Source of the DNA: Endozoicomonas sp. NE40
GTDB lineage: Bacteria > Pseudomonadota > Gammaproteobacteria > Pseudomonadales > Endozoicomonadaceae
DNA length: 64,000 nucleotides
Direction: 5' to 3'
Assembly (NCBI RefSeq): GCF_040549045.1
Contig: NZ_JBEWTB010000002.1
Location: 1,767,501-1,831,500 of the forward strand
The notes below the pieces were generated by a model, which searched no databases, was not told the DNA's origin, and worked only from the letters and a program-made list of their open reading frames with translations. This document shows positions 42,388 to 51,328 of the stretch, piece by piece (positions within the stretch are counted from its first letter, which is position 1; each line of letters opens with the position of its first letter). The translations under genes and the position numbers were made by a program.

Positions 42388-42481
42388 AACGTTCTCCTTT
42401 TCAGTTTATAGTTTCTGGCTGTATCCGACTCTCATTTCGGTTTATAGTTCCCGAAAGATAGCTTCCAGAAAAAATAACAAA

Positions 42482-43051
42482 ATGACGCCCCTGCAAAAAA
42501 CCCTTGTTACTATAGATGCCCTGCACGCCAGAGACCCGAAAACCACCGCAGGCAAAGCCCATGAGCTGCTTTACGCCGAACGCATGACCCGCTGGCTTAA
42601 ACGCCTTGTTCCTGATGCCTCTGAAGAATTACAGATCGCTGTAAGAAGCCAACATCTGTGCCGTTGGGAAATCCCCCGTTCCGATTACCCGACAGGAAGA
42701 ACAGGCTACCTGCGATGGCGCAGTGACCTGGGCAAAATGCATGCTGAAAAAGCCATGCAGGCAATGATGGACAATGGTTACAGTGAAGTCAGTCAAAAGC
42801 GGGTCTACAGTCTGGTACGAAAGCTCAACTTAAAACGCAATCGGGACACCCAGACACTGGAAGACTGCGCCTGCCTGGTCTTTCTGGAATTCGAGTTCTC
42901 AGCGTTCGCTGCCAGACATACAGAAGATAAACTGATCCCTATTGTGCAGAAAACCTGGGCGAAGATGTCACCAGAAGCACAGCAGGAGGCTCTTGGACTG
43001 GAGTTCAAACCTGATGAGCAGGCACTGCTTGGCAAAGCTCTGAATAGTTGA
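42482..43051 (+). CDS. DUF4202 family protein
   Basis: 189 residues from the ATG at 42482; an upstream ATG in frame (42305) would overlap the neighbouring gene and lacks family similarity. Family features: DPKTTAGKAHELLYAERMTRWL, SQHLCRWEIPRSDYPTGRTGY, LEDCACLVFLEFEF and TWAKMSPEAQQEAL. Histidines and acidic residues in this order resemble HD-type metal hydrolases, but function is unknown. Cytosolic. Confidence 0.85.
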   Translation: MTPLQKTLVTIDALHARDPKTTAGKAHELLYAERMTRWLKRLVPDASEELQIAVRSQHLCRWEIPRSDYPTGRTGYLRWRSDLGKMHAEKAMQAMMDNGYSEVSQKRVYSLVRKLNLKRNRDTQTLEDCACLVFLEFEFSAFAARHTEDKLIPIVQKTWAKMSPEAQQEALGLEFKPDEQALLGKALNS

Positions 43052-43143
43052 CCAGGTGCTATGCAATATCCAGAAAGCTACTGGTGGGATCATTTTCAGG
43101 TCACTACCCGGGGCCGTAAGCCTGAATTGCTGACGCCTGTTTC

Positions 43144-44079
43144 TCAGGACTCTGGCAGAATCCCGTAGTACTGCAACAGTGCATCACAATATTTTTCTCT
43201 GGCAGGAATCGCTTTGCAGCGGGCAATAAACCCCTGACTGTAAGCGTCCTGCTCCACAAAGTTCGACACAGTTCTGTCATTACGCCACTGATACAGGAAA
43301 TCCAGAAGCTGCTGCTCCGATTCAACAGAGTCAAACCGTTTTTTTCCTTTCAGGTAAGTACACAGGACAGGAACATAACTTATATCTGAATCAAAACTCA
43401 TCACTGCCTGCTGAACGCTATCCAGATGCCGGTCATGGTCATCTACCAGCATGACCTGCCCTGGTTTTGGCAGGAGTTTGTTTTCGATCAAAGCAATCAG
43501 CACTTCTCCTTTCCTGTTGCCCTGCCCGGCCAGTACCACACCATGCTCCACCACAAACTGCCTGCCTCCCGACAATGCAATAAATTGTTCAGCCCCTGTA
43601 TCTGAAAAGGTGATACCGACTTCTTTTAGCTGCCACCGGGTCGCGTCGGCAACGGGCAGCCCCCGGGCGGTCATGCCAATAACTGTGACGCCTTTGCTGA
43701 TCAGGTGGTTAATGGTGTCAGGCAATGTCTCATCGGTGAGCTGTACAGGGACTTTGCCATAAACCATCGTCAGCAGAGGATCAATCTCATCGACAATATC
43801 CTGCCTTGTCCTGTCAGGATTGCGTTGCATCTCCCTGTCAACCAGGTAATAGAACATCTCTGACCGTCCCAGCCACTGCCCTTCAGGCGTAGTAATGGTG
43901 GTATCGTCCAGATCCAGAATCACCAGACTCTGGTTATTAAGGGTTCCGTCATTAAACTTCTGCTGTAGAAACAACCCCGGTTGTGATGTTGTCGCCGCAG
44001 ATGTCGGATAAGGGTTTATGATCAAGGCCATAAACCAGATAGCGACCAGCCAACGTATAAATTTATTGATTTTCAACAC
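43144..44079 (-). CDS. exported HAD-superfamily protein (DUF2608-like)
   Basis: 311 residues. Signal peptide IRWLVAIWFMALIINPYPTSA. HAD motif I VILDLDDTTIT with the nucleophile and acid aspartates, motif II-like VIGMTARGLP (Thr), a lysine in GNRKGEVL, and motif III-like VMLVDDHDRHLDSVQQAV. The long cap and the WLGRSEMFYYLVDRE segment fit the DUF2608 group, known from intracellular bacteria such as Legionella. A periplasmic or secreted phosphatase is likely. It stands alone, and GTG-started ydiJ is divergent from it. Confidence 0.75.
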   Translation of the reverse strand: MLKINKFIRWLVAIWFMALIINPYPTSAATTSQPGLFLQQKFNDGTLNNQSLVILDLDDTTITTPEGQWLGRSEMFYYLVDREMQRNPDRTRQDIVDEIDPLLTMVYGKVPVQLTDETLPDTINHLISKGVTVIGMTARGLPVADATRWQLKEVGITFSDTGAEQFIALSGGRQFVVEHGVVLAGQGNRKGEVLIALIENKLLPKPGQVMLVDDHDRHLDSVQQAVMSFDSDISYVPVLCTYLKGKKRFDSVESEQQLLDFLYQWRNDRTVSNFVEQDAYSQGFIARCKAIPAREKYCDALLQYYGILPES

Positions 44080-44214
44080 CGGACAGACACCTTACAGCTT
44101 TTAATTCATAAGCGATTAACAAGTGACCAAAAATAGCACATCAACGATTTCATACTGCAAAGGCATCGCATTAACCCTTACAATACTGCGCGGAAGGTAA
44201 ATCTGGAGAGGACA

Positions 44215-47200
44215 GTGATCAGTAAACTGGACAACAAAACAACAAGCACTTTGTATCAGTCATTTGCAAAGGCTGTTCAGTCAGCCGGTTTTCTGGGTGA
44301 TATCGAGCTGGGATACGCTGATCGCACGGTACTGGCAACAGACAACTCCATTTACCAGTTACTGCCGGAAGGCATTTTTTACCCTCGCTCTACCGGTGAT
44401 TTGAGCCTTATTCTTACCCAGTCAGCCCGCCCGGAGTTTCAGCAGATTGTTTTATCCCCCAGGGGAGGTGGTACGGGTACTAACGGTCAGTCTTTAACCA
44501 CCGGTTTTATGGTGGATACCAGTCGCTATATGAATCAGGTGCTGGAAATCAATGCTGAAGAGCGCTGGGCAAGGGTCCAGGCTGGTACGGTAAAAGATTA
44601 CCTGAACGAACGGGTGGCAAAAGAAGGTCTGTTCTTTGCGCCGGAGCTGTCCACCAGCAACCGCGCCACCGTTGGCGGCATGGTCAACACCGATGCCAGC
44701 GGACAGGGTTCGGTGGTGTATGGTAAAACCCGGCACCATGTGCTGGAGCTGACCTCAGTGCTGGCAGACGGCACCGTTTGGACCTCATCAGCCATCAATA
44801 ATGATGAACTGGACCAGCTGTGTCAGCGTGAAGACAGCATAGGAAGGATTCATCAAACAGTTCGTCAGGCACATGATGACCACAAACAGCAGGTAGAAGA
44901 CATCTTCCCGAAGCTGAATCGCAACCTGACGGGTTATGACCTGGCCAATATCCGTAATCAGCAGGACGAATTTAACCTGAACGCCATACTCTGTGGTTCC
45001 GAAGGCACTCTGGCGATGGTCAGCGAAATCAAGGTTAACCTGCTGCCTATCCCTGAGACCTCTGCCCTGGTGCTGGTCTTTTACCAGAGCTTTCAGGAAT
45101 CACTGCAGGATGCCCGGACCCTGATGGCAGCAAAACCCTGCTCCATTGAAACCATCGACTCCAGGGTACTGGGGTTAGCCAAAGCCGATACCATCTGGGA
45201 AAGTGTTAAGGAATTCTTCCCACAAAACAGTGAAGCTATTGACGGCATTAACTTTGTCGAGTTCACCGGTCACGATGAGGATGAAATAAACGACGGCATA
45301 GCCCGCCTGGTCACTGAACTGAATAAAAGCTCCGAAATTGAACGTTCTGGTCATCAGATCGTGATGGGGACTGCTAACGTTAAGAAAATCTGGGCGATGC
45401 GCAAACAGTCCGTTGGACTGCTGGGCAATATGAAAGGCGACGCACGCCCGATACCTTTTGTAGAAGATGTTGCCGTACCTCCGGAAAATCTGGCTGCCTT
45501 TATTCAACAGTTCAGAGCCCTGCTGGATAAACATCAACTGACGTATGGAATGTTTGGCCATGTCGATGCCGGCGTCCTGCATGTACGGCCTGCTATCGAT
45601 ATGAAAGACCCGCAGCAGGCCATGCTGGTGCGCTCAATCAGCGATGAAGTGGCAAAACTGGCGCAGTCCCATGGTGGCGTACTCTGGGGAGAGCATGGCA
45701 AAGGGGTTCGCTCTGAATACTCACCGGCTTTCTTTACCGACCTTTACCCGGTTCTGCAACACATTAAAAGCGCCTTTGACCCACATAACCAGCTGAACCC
45801 CGGCAAAATTGCGACGCCTGCCAGTCAGGAGCTGCTGAAGATTGACGGCGTTCAGACCCGGGGGGAACTGGACAGCACCATTGAACGCAAAGCCTTTGAA
45901 GCATTCACCAGTGGCATGTATTGCAACGGTAACGGTGCCTGTTTTAACTACAACCCTGCCAGCGCCATGTGTCCGACCTGGAAAGCTACTTACGACAGAA
46001 CCCAGTCACCTAAAGGCAGGTCCGGCCTGGTCAGGGAGTGGCTGCGTCTGCAAAGCGCGGCAGGTACCAATATTGCCGAAGAAGTTCACAAGGTCAGGCA
46101 GGGCGGCCCGTTCTACAACGCCATGGACAAAGCCCGCAACACCATCGACAAACTCAGGGGCAAAGAAGACTTCAGCCATGAAGTGTACAAAGCGCTGGAC
46201 CATTGCATGAGCTGTAAGTCCTGTGCCGGACAATGCCCGATTCAGGTCAACGTACCTGATCTGCGCTCCCGCTACTTTGAGCTTTACCACAGTCGCTACC
46301 CAAGACCTTTGAAACATCATATAGCCGGACTGCTGGAACCCATGCTGCCAGCTCTGGCGAAAATAAAACCGGTTTATAATTTCACTGCCCGGTCACAACT
46401 GGCTAACTGGCTGACCAGCAAAACCGTTGGACTTCAGGATCTTCCGGCGATTACCAGCACCTCACCACTGAATGACAGCTGTCGTTCAGGTGCCTCGGTT
46501 GCCACACCACAGTTGCTCGACTCCTTACCCGAAGAAGAGCGACTGCGAACAGTGATTATTGTGCAGGATGCCTTTACCAGTTTCTTTGAAACCCCGGTAC
46601 TGACTGAACTGGTTGAGCTGCTGGTCAGGTTGGGCTATCGCCCCCTGGTAACGCCATTCCAGCCTAATGGCAAAGTACTGCATGTTTATGGTTATCTGGG
46701 CCGGTTCGAGAAAATAGCGCGAACGAATGGCACTGAACTGAAACAACTGGCTGAATCCGGCGTCAGCCTGATAGGCATTGATGCTGCCGTTACTCTCACC
46801 TATCGCGATGAATATCAGGAAGTGATGGAGAATAACGCACCAGAGGTATTGCTGCTGTCTGAGTGGTTCGCCAGAGAAGCTGAGAACATTGCTGCGCTTA
46901 ACCTTGGATTGGAAGGGGATTACATTCTGCTGGGGCATTGTACCGAAACCACCAACGTTCCAGCCACTCCCTCACAATGGCAGGCATTGTACAAAGCCTT
47001 CGGTCTGAAGCTGACCTACCAGCCAACAGGCTGCTGCGGTATGGCGGGCATTTACGGCCATGAAACCCGCCACCAGGACGTTTCCCGCAGGGTTTATGAA
47101 CTCAGCTGGCAGGACGTAGTCGAAAAGCCTGAAAATCAGGGCAAGCTGGTTGCAACGGGGTATTCCTGCCGCAGTCAGGTCAAGCGCCTGAGTGACTCCC

Positions 47201-47253
47201 GAATCCTTCATCCCGTACAAATGCTGCTGCACCTGATAAAAGACAAATACTAG
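44215..47253 (+). CDS. ydiJ: FAD-linked oxidase/Fe-S D-2-hydroxyacid dehydrogenase (YdiJ type)
   Basis: 1012 residues from GTG, close to E. coli YdiJ (1018), a D-2-hydroxyglutarate dehydrogenase. FAD-binding PCMH domain first (PRGGGTGTNGQSLTTGF, APELSTSNRATVGGMVNTDASGQG), then the FAD-oxidase C domain (YGMFGHVDAGVLHVRP). Next comes a Fe-S part with HCMSCKSCAGQCPIQV and a distal CNGNGACFNYNPASAMCP, and last a CCG-type domain (QPTGCCGMAGIYGHE). It passes electrons from the hydroxyacid to the membrane or an acceptor. The ribosome site GGAGAGG lies eight bases before the GTG. Confidence 0.92.
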   Translation: MISKLDNKTTSTLYQSFAKAVQSAGFLGDIELGYADRTVLATDNSIYQLLPEGIFYPRSTGDLSLILTQSARPEFQQIVLSPRGGGTGTNGQSLTTGFMVDTSRYMNQVLEINAEERWARVQAGTVKDYLNERVAKEGLFFAPELSTSNRATVGGMVNTDASGQGSVVYGKTRHHVLELTSVLADGTVWTSSAINNDELDQLCQREDSIGRIHQTVRQAHDDHKQQVEDIFPKLNRNLTGYDLANIRNQQDEFNLNAILCGSEGTLAMVSEIKVNLLPIPETSALVLVFYQSFQESLQDARTLMAAKPCSIETIDSRVLGLAKADTIWESVKEFFPQNSEAIDGINFVEFTGHDEDEINDGIARLVTELNKSSEIERSGHQIVMGTANVKKIWAMRKQSVGLLGNMKGDARPIPFVEDVAVPPENLAAFIQQFRALLDKHQLTYGMFGHVDAGVLHVRPAIDMKDPQQAMLVRSISDEVAKLAQSHGGVLWGEHGKGVRSEYSPAFFTDLYPVLQHIKSAFDPHNQLNPGKIATPASQELLKIDGVQTRGELDSTIERKAFEAFTSGMYCNGNGACFNYNPASAMCPTWKATYDRTQSPKGRSGLVREWLRLQSAAGTNIAEEVHKVRQGGPFYNAMDKARNTIDKLRGKEDFSHEVYKALDHCMSCKSCAGQCPIQVNVPDLRSRYFELYHSRYPRPLKHHIAGLLEPMLPALAKIKPVYNFTARSQLANWLTSKTVGLQDLPAITSTSPLNDSCRSGASVATPQLLDSLPEEERLRTVIIVQDAFTSFFETPVLTELVELLVRLGYRPLVTPFQPNGKVLHVYGYLGRFEKIARTNGTELKQLAESGVSLIGIDAAVTLTYRDEYQEVMENNAPEVLLLSEWFAREAENIAALNLGLEGDYILLGHCTETTNVPATPSQWQALYKAFGLKLTYQPTGCCGMAGIYGHETRHQDVSRRVYELSWQDVVEKPENQGKLVATGYSCRSQVKRLSDSRILHPVQMLLHLIKDKY

Positions 47254-47268
47254 TCACATGTCGTATGT

Positions 47269-47301
47269 ATGAATAGCACTGTTCTTACTGGTGCTATTCA
47301 T
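47269..47301. terminator. hairpin between converging ydiJ and nsrR-like genes
   Basis: Perfect 11-base arms ATGAATAGCAC and GTGCTATTCAT with an 11-base loop, 16 bases after the ydiJ stop. No strong T-run. Bidirectional end by position. Confidence 0.55.
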
Positions 47302-47337
47302 ATCAAATAATAAATGTTTTATTTGATTTACATTTTT

Positions 47338-47766
47338 TCAGCCTGCATGCAGTTGAATCAGCAGGCCATTCTTCTTATCCAGCGCATCAGCCAGAGAGTA
47401 TTGAGCCAGTACATTAAAAAAGGCATCCATTGCCTGATTCATAATATCTTTCAGCTGACAGGCAGAACAGTCGGGGCAGGCAATTTCCTCGCACTCAACC
47501 AGTGTGATGCTGGATTCCATCACTTTAACCACTTCTCCAAGGTTAATGTCTTCCGGCTGCATGCCCAGGCGAAAACCGCCACCTTTACCCCGGAATGTCT
47601 GCAGATAACCCAGCTGCCCCAGTCTTTGTACAATTTTCATCACATGAGTGCGTGGCACCTCAAAGGCATCAGTCACTTCCTGAACTGACAACAGGCGATC
47701 TCCTGTTTCCATTGCAGAATAAACAAGAATCCGAAGAGCAAAGTCCGTGTGTTTGGTTAATCTCAT
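47338..47766 (-). CDS. nsrR: Rrf2-family nitric-oxide-sensing repressor (NsrR-like)
   Basis: 142 residues from the ATG at 47764-47766; a longer frame from 47838 is unlikely. Winged helix with MRLTKHTDFALRILVY (including Asp8, a cluster ligand in characterised NsrR) and RTHVMKIVQRLGQLGYLQTFRGKGGGFRL. Cysteines at 92, 97 and 103 match the 91/96/102 cluster ligands of E. coli NsrR with a shift of one; an extra Cys100 is present. It would bind a 4Fe-4S cluster and de-repress NO defence genes. No NO-detoxifying gene is adjacent in this window. Confidence 0.8.
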   Translation of the reverse strand: MRLTKHTDFALRILVYSAMETGDRLLSVQEVTDAFEVPRTHVMKIVQRLGQLGYLQTFRGKGGGFRLGMQPEDINLGEVVKVMESSITLVECEEIACPDCSACQLKDIMNQAMDAFFNVLAQYSLADALDKKNGLLIQLHAG

Positions 47767-47985
47767 GATTTGATAGGAGGTATCTATAAATGTGTGATCT
47801 TTAATATCAGAGAAACGCACATGATGCACGAATTTCAATCTGGTTTCAGAGCATTTAAGTCCTTTTTGCTATGAAAATGCAACTATTCCAGGCTGTGTAG
47901 CCATTTTCATGTTTTGGGGTGAGCTGCATTTTCCACCCATGGCTGTTTTATTGCATAGTCTATACTCGCCTGCTTTCAATCACTG

Positions 47986-50900
47986 ATGCCGGCGTTGCCT
48001 TTAATGAAGCACACAGCCCGTTTTAACATTCGATATCTGTTACTGGTTATACTGGTTTCAATATCCGTTTTAATAACAATGGTGACTACTGCCAATGCCA
48101 ACCTTGACGAAGCGTCTTTTTCATTTTTAGTTTGCAGTTTTTCGCCAGACCGTCAGGACATAAACGAAGACGAACTGACAAATTCCATACCTGTTTATCT
48201 TAATGCGGATAATCAGACTGTTCTGATGCTACAGAATAAAGAGGTGTGGAAATTTCAAAGCTTGAACACACCCCTGACTGTCCTTTGTACTATAAAGCAA
48301 AAGCAGGAAAAGAAGCCGCCAGCCGGTTTCCGGAATCAGGCTTCCCCCAAGGATAAAAAAACCTCTGATAAAGGTGGTCATAAAAAACCGCCCCCCCGGT
48401 TCGTTCTTCCTGATCAACAGCTGCCTGCTTCTCTGCCTGAAGCTCCGCCCACTCTCCTGGGCATAGGCAGCAAGAGTTCCTTATCCCGGGGATTTGAGCC
48501 ATTTGCGAGACCGGCAACCTATTCTGATCAACCCGCCACTGAGCCTGTAATTGATCAGCAGAGCTACCTGACCGTATTGCCTGCAAACCAACAGGACAAG
48601 CAATGGTGGAAAAGAGTGGAGTCTGTCTTTCTGGCACTGCTGCAAGGCGGTCCCCATGTTTACAACCGGTTTTCCCAATACTGGCAGCACCTGTTGCTCC
48701 TGCCATTAAGCCAACTGAATGAATTGGCTGGTGAAATACACAATTACTCTATGCAGGTTTCCGGTGAACCCTGGTTCAGGGATACCCTGACCTCTCCGGA
48801 GGCACAAGGTTTCAGAAAAACAATGCTTGCCTTAATTCGACAGGAGCAGGAAATCAGGGAGGTTATTGAGAGAGCCCGCCAGCAGGGTATTTCAGTGGAT
48901 TTACAACGCATTCTGCAAAACCTGCAAATGGTTCTGGAAGCAAACCTTTCTGACTCACTGGCCATGGTGATGAACACCACTCACCAGTCCCTGACAAGAG
49001 AGCAGAAAAAAGCCGCAGGACAATCATTTTTACGGGCAGCCATGATGGCTGTTGACGACTCTGAATATGACTCGCTTACCTCCAAAACAGTCTTAACACC
49101 GGTTGAGGCGACACTGAAACTTCAGGACTCCACCTTTTACAAGCTTGCAGCCAGTCACAACGATCACAATCTGCTGCAAATCCTACAGAACAGGCTTATG
49201 CTGCTGGAGGTCAAACTTGATGAAGAACTGTGTCGGCTCTCTATAGAGCAAGGCACAGTTGAAGCCTCAGACAATGCTGATGGGTGCGGAGGTATTGTTT
49301 TAGGTATGGTGGCGCACCCGGAAGGAGAGGATAAAAAAGAGCAGGGTAAAAGCTCCCAGAGCAATCAGCCAGCGGATACCCAACCTTCCAGCACAGGTCA
49401 GCAACCCACCGGACAGGGTCATCCTTCAGATACCGGGGCAGGAGGTCGCGGGAATAACAATGAACCCTGCCATGAACATATTGGGGCAACTTGTCCGCAC
49501 CCGTATTGCAACAACGGCCCCTGCCGTTGCCATGAGTGTCTGCAGGCCGACTCAACTCAAAGCGGGGGAATACGGAAACAGCGGTTTTCAGCCGAACACC
49601 TCCGCGATAGCATTCCCGATGCTTTTCAGGCACTTCTTGCCCCCCCGATAAACCTGTCACCGGAAATCGTCATCAGGCAACTCTACCCGCAGGCACACAT
49701 TATCAGAGAAACCTCCGATACAGAGTCTGTTACCGAAGAGCATCCCCCCCAGCGCTCCCGTCGCTTTAGTGTACCCGATCTGTCCATGCCAACCACCGGA
49801 ACAGCAACGGCCTTGAATGCTGTTCAGGCAAGTACTGAGAATGAGTCTCGCTATACGAATCTTGAAAACAAAACCATCGAAGAAATTCTTAAAGACATCA
49901 ATGAAGAAGACCGGCATGTATCCTCTGCACTGGAAGCCTCAGGCACAATGATTTTAAAGCTTCTACAGAAGGTGCAGGAAACCATCAGGCGTAACGGCAG
50001 GGTATTTCTTATTGGGGCTGGCAGCAGTGGGCGACTGGCGATAGTCAGTTCAATATCTGATCCGGAAAAGCTTGTTGCACTGATTGCCGGAGGTGACGGG
50101 GCTATTGCAACCTCTAAGGGCGGAGCGGAAGACAATTATATTTCAGCCTGGCGTGAGCTTTCTGAAGTACACAATATCAACCGGAAAGATCTGCTTATAG
50201 GGATCACAGCCTCTGGCAGAACACCCTATGCGGCAGGCGCTCTCGCTATTGCCAGAGAACAGGGGATTCCTACTGGCTCGATTGCATGCAGCAGGAATGC
50301 AAAAATATCCGGGCTGTCTGATACTCCGGTCGAAACCGATGCGGGTCCGGAATACATTACCGGCAGTACCCGCATGAAATCAGCCACTACACAGAAAATC
50401 ATTTTAGATATGATCTCAAGGGTAGCCATCGACCCGGATCAGAACTTAGACGCACTCTTACAGAGATTTATCAAAGGCAGTGCTGAAATTACCAGAGCGC
50501 TCTCTGAATCTCTGCCACAGCTTAAAGCGCTGATAGAAAAGGTGGTCCCTGTCATACAAAATCAAGGGCGTCTTATTTACCTCGGAACAGAGTCACCCGG
50601 TCGGCTGGCTGTTATTGATGCCTCAGAATGCCCCCCAACCTTTGGCGTTGAACCTGAAACCGTAACCGGGCTGATTGAGGGCGGTCATGTGGCTCTCAGG
50701 CGCAGACTCACCAAAGCACAAAAAGAAAGAGCCAATGCCCTGGAAGACCTCCAGTCACAAGGCGCTTCCAGTAATGATATCGTGATCGGTGTTGGCATAG
50801 AGGGTCTTCCAGAGTACGTACAGCAGGGTTTGACCAAAGCAGAGAAAGCCGGCATAGCAACAGCTTCCATCATGGTTCAGAAGAGTAAATCTGAAAAAAG

Positions 50901-51219
50901 TGATCACGATGCTGTAGCGATTTTATTACCGTTTTCTGAAAACCCGGCAGAGTACGAAGTGCTGGCGGAAACTGCGATCAAGCAGGCTCTGAATATGTTG
51001 ACAACTGCCACCATGATTATGAATGGAAGAATCGCTGGTAACAGTATGAAATACATGCAGGCGTCAAATGAAAAGCTGGTTGCCAGACAAGCCATTAATC
51101 TCGCCAGGATAGAAGACATTACGCGATTAGCTGCCAGAGCCCTCCTGACGATTTTCAAATCCACAGCGGCTTCGATGGAATACCTGAGGAAAATGAGGAA
51201 ATCATCAAAACCTCAATAG
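47986..51219 (+). CDS. exported tandem-SIS protein, MurQ/glucokinase-regulatory-protein-like, with long N-terminal region
   Basis: 1077 residues. A signal sequence begins at residue 7 (MKHTARFNIRYLLLVILVSI). Residues 40-620 have no recognised domain: proline-rich stretches, helical middle, a Gln/Ser/Gly linker, and a Cys/His-rich patch at about 495-522 (CHEHIGATCPHPYC, PCRCHEC) that could bind zinc. From about 625 (NLENKTIEEILKDINEED) a MurQ-type region begins. A first SIS domain has FLIGAGSSGRLA, GGAEDN, ITASGRTPYAAGAL and GPEYITGSTRMKSATTQK. A second SIS has YLGTESPGRLAVIDASECPPTFGVEPETVTGLIEGG. MurQ itself has one SIS and about 300 residues, while animal glucokinase regulatory protein has two in tandem. 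The key MurQ motifs are split between the two halves here. Cytosolic MurQ acts on MurNAc 6-phosphate; export of such a protein is unexpected. Confidence 0.8.
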   Translation: MPALPLMKHTARFNIRYLLLVILVSISVLITMVTTANANLDEASFSFLVCSFSPDRQDINEDELTNSIPVYLNADNQTVLMLQNKEVWKFQSLNTPLTVLCTIKQKQEKKPPAGFRNQASPKDKKTSDKGGHKKPPPRFVLPDQQLPASLPEAPPTLLGIGSKSSLSRGFEPFARPATYSDQPATEPVIDQQSYLTVLPANQQDKQWWKRVESVFLALLQGGPHVYNRFSQYWQHLLLLPLSQLNELAGEIHNYSMQVSGEPWFRDTLTSPEAQGFRKTMLALIRQEQEIREVIERARQQGISVDLQRILQNLQMVLEANLSDSLAMVMNTTHQSLTREQKKAAGQSFLRAAMMAVDDSEYDSLTSKTVLTPVEATLKLQDSTFYKLAASHNDHNLLQILQNRLMLLEVKLDEELCRLSIEQGTVEASDNADGCGGIVLGMVAHPEGEDKKEQGKSSQSNQPADTQPSSTGQQPTGQGHPSDTGAGGRGNNNEPCHEHIGATCPHPYCNNGPCRCHECLQADSTQSGGIRKQRFSAEHLRDSIPDAFQALLAPPINLSPEIVIRQLYPQAHIIRETSDTESVTEEHPPQRSRRFSVPDLSMPTTGTATALNAVQASTENESRYTNLENKTIEEILKDINEEDRHVSSALEASGTMILKLLQKVQETIRRNGRVFLIGAGSSGRLAIVSSISDPEKLVALIAGGDGAIATSKGGAEDNYISAWRELSEVHNINRKDLLIGITASGRTPYAAGALAIAREQGIPTGSIACSRNAKISGLSDTPVETDAGPEYITGSTRMKSATTQKIILDMISRVAIDPDQNLDALLQRFIKGSAEITRALSESLPQLKALIEKVVPVIQNQGRLIYLGTESPGRLAVIDASECPPTFGVEPETVTGLIEGGHVALRRRLTKAQKERANALEDLQSQGASSNDIVIGVGIEGLPEYVQQGLTKAEKAGIATASIMVQKSKSEKSDHDAVAILLPFSENPAEYEVLAETAIKQALNMLTTATMIMNGRIAGNSMKYMQASNEKLVARQAINLARIEDITRLAARALLTIFKSTAASMEYLRKMRKSSKPQ

Positions 51220-51328
51220 TTTTTCCTTTTGCCAGCCTGATTCAGGCTCACAACGACCATAGCGGAAAAGAATACCGCCTGATATCTGCAACGGTTATTA
51301 TGAGCCTTTACCTGACAAATACTCCTCT

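Noticed and set aside
42305..42481. N-terminal extension of the DUF4202 protein
   Set aside because: It overlaps the start of the divergent exported-protein gene and has no similarity to the family, which begins at MTPLQK.
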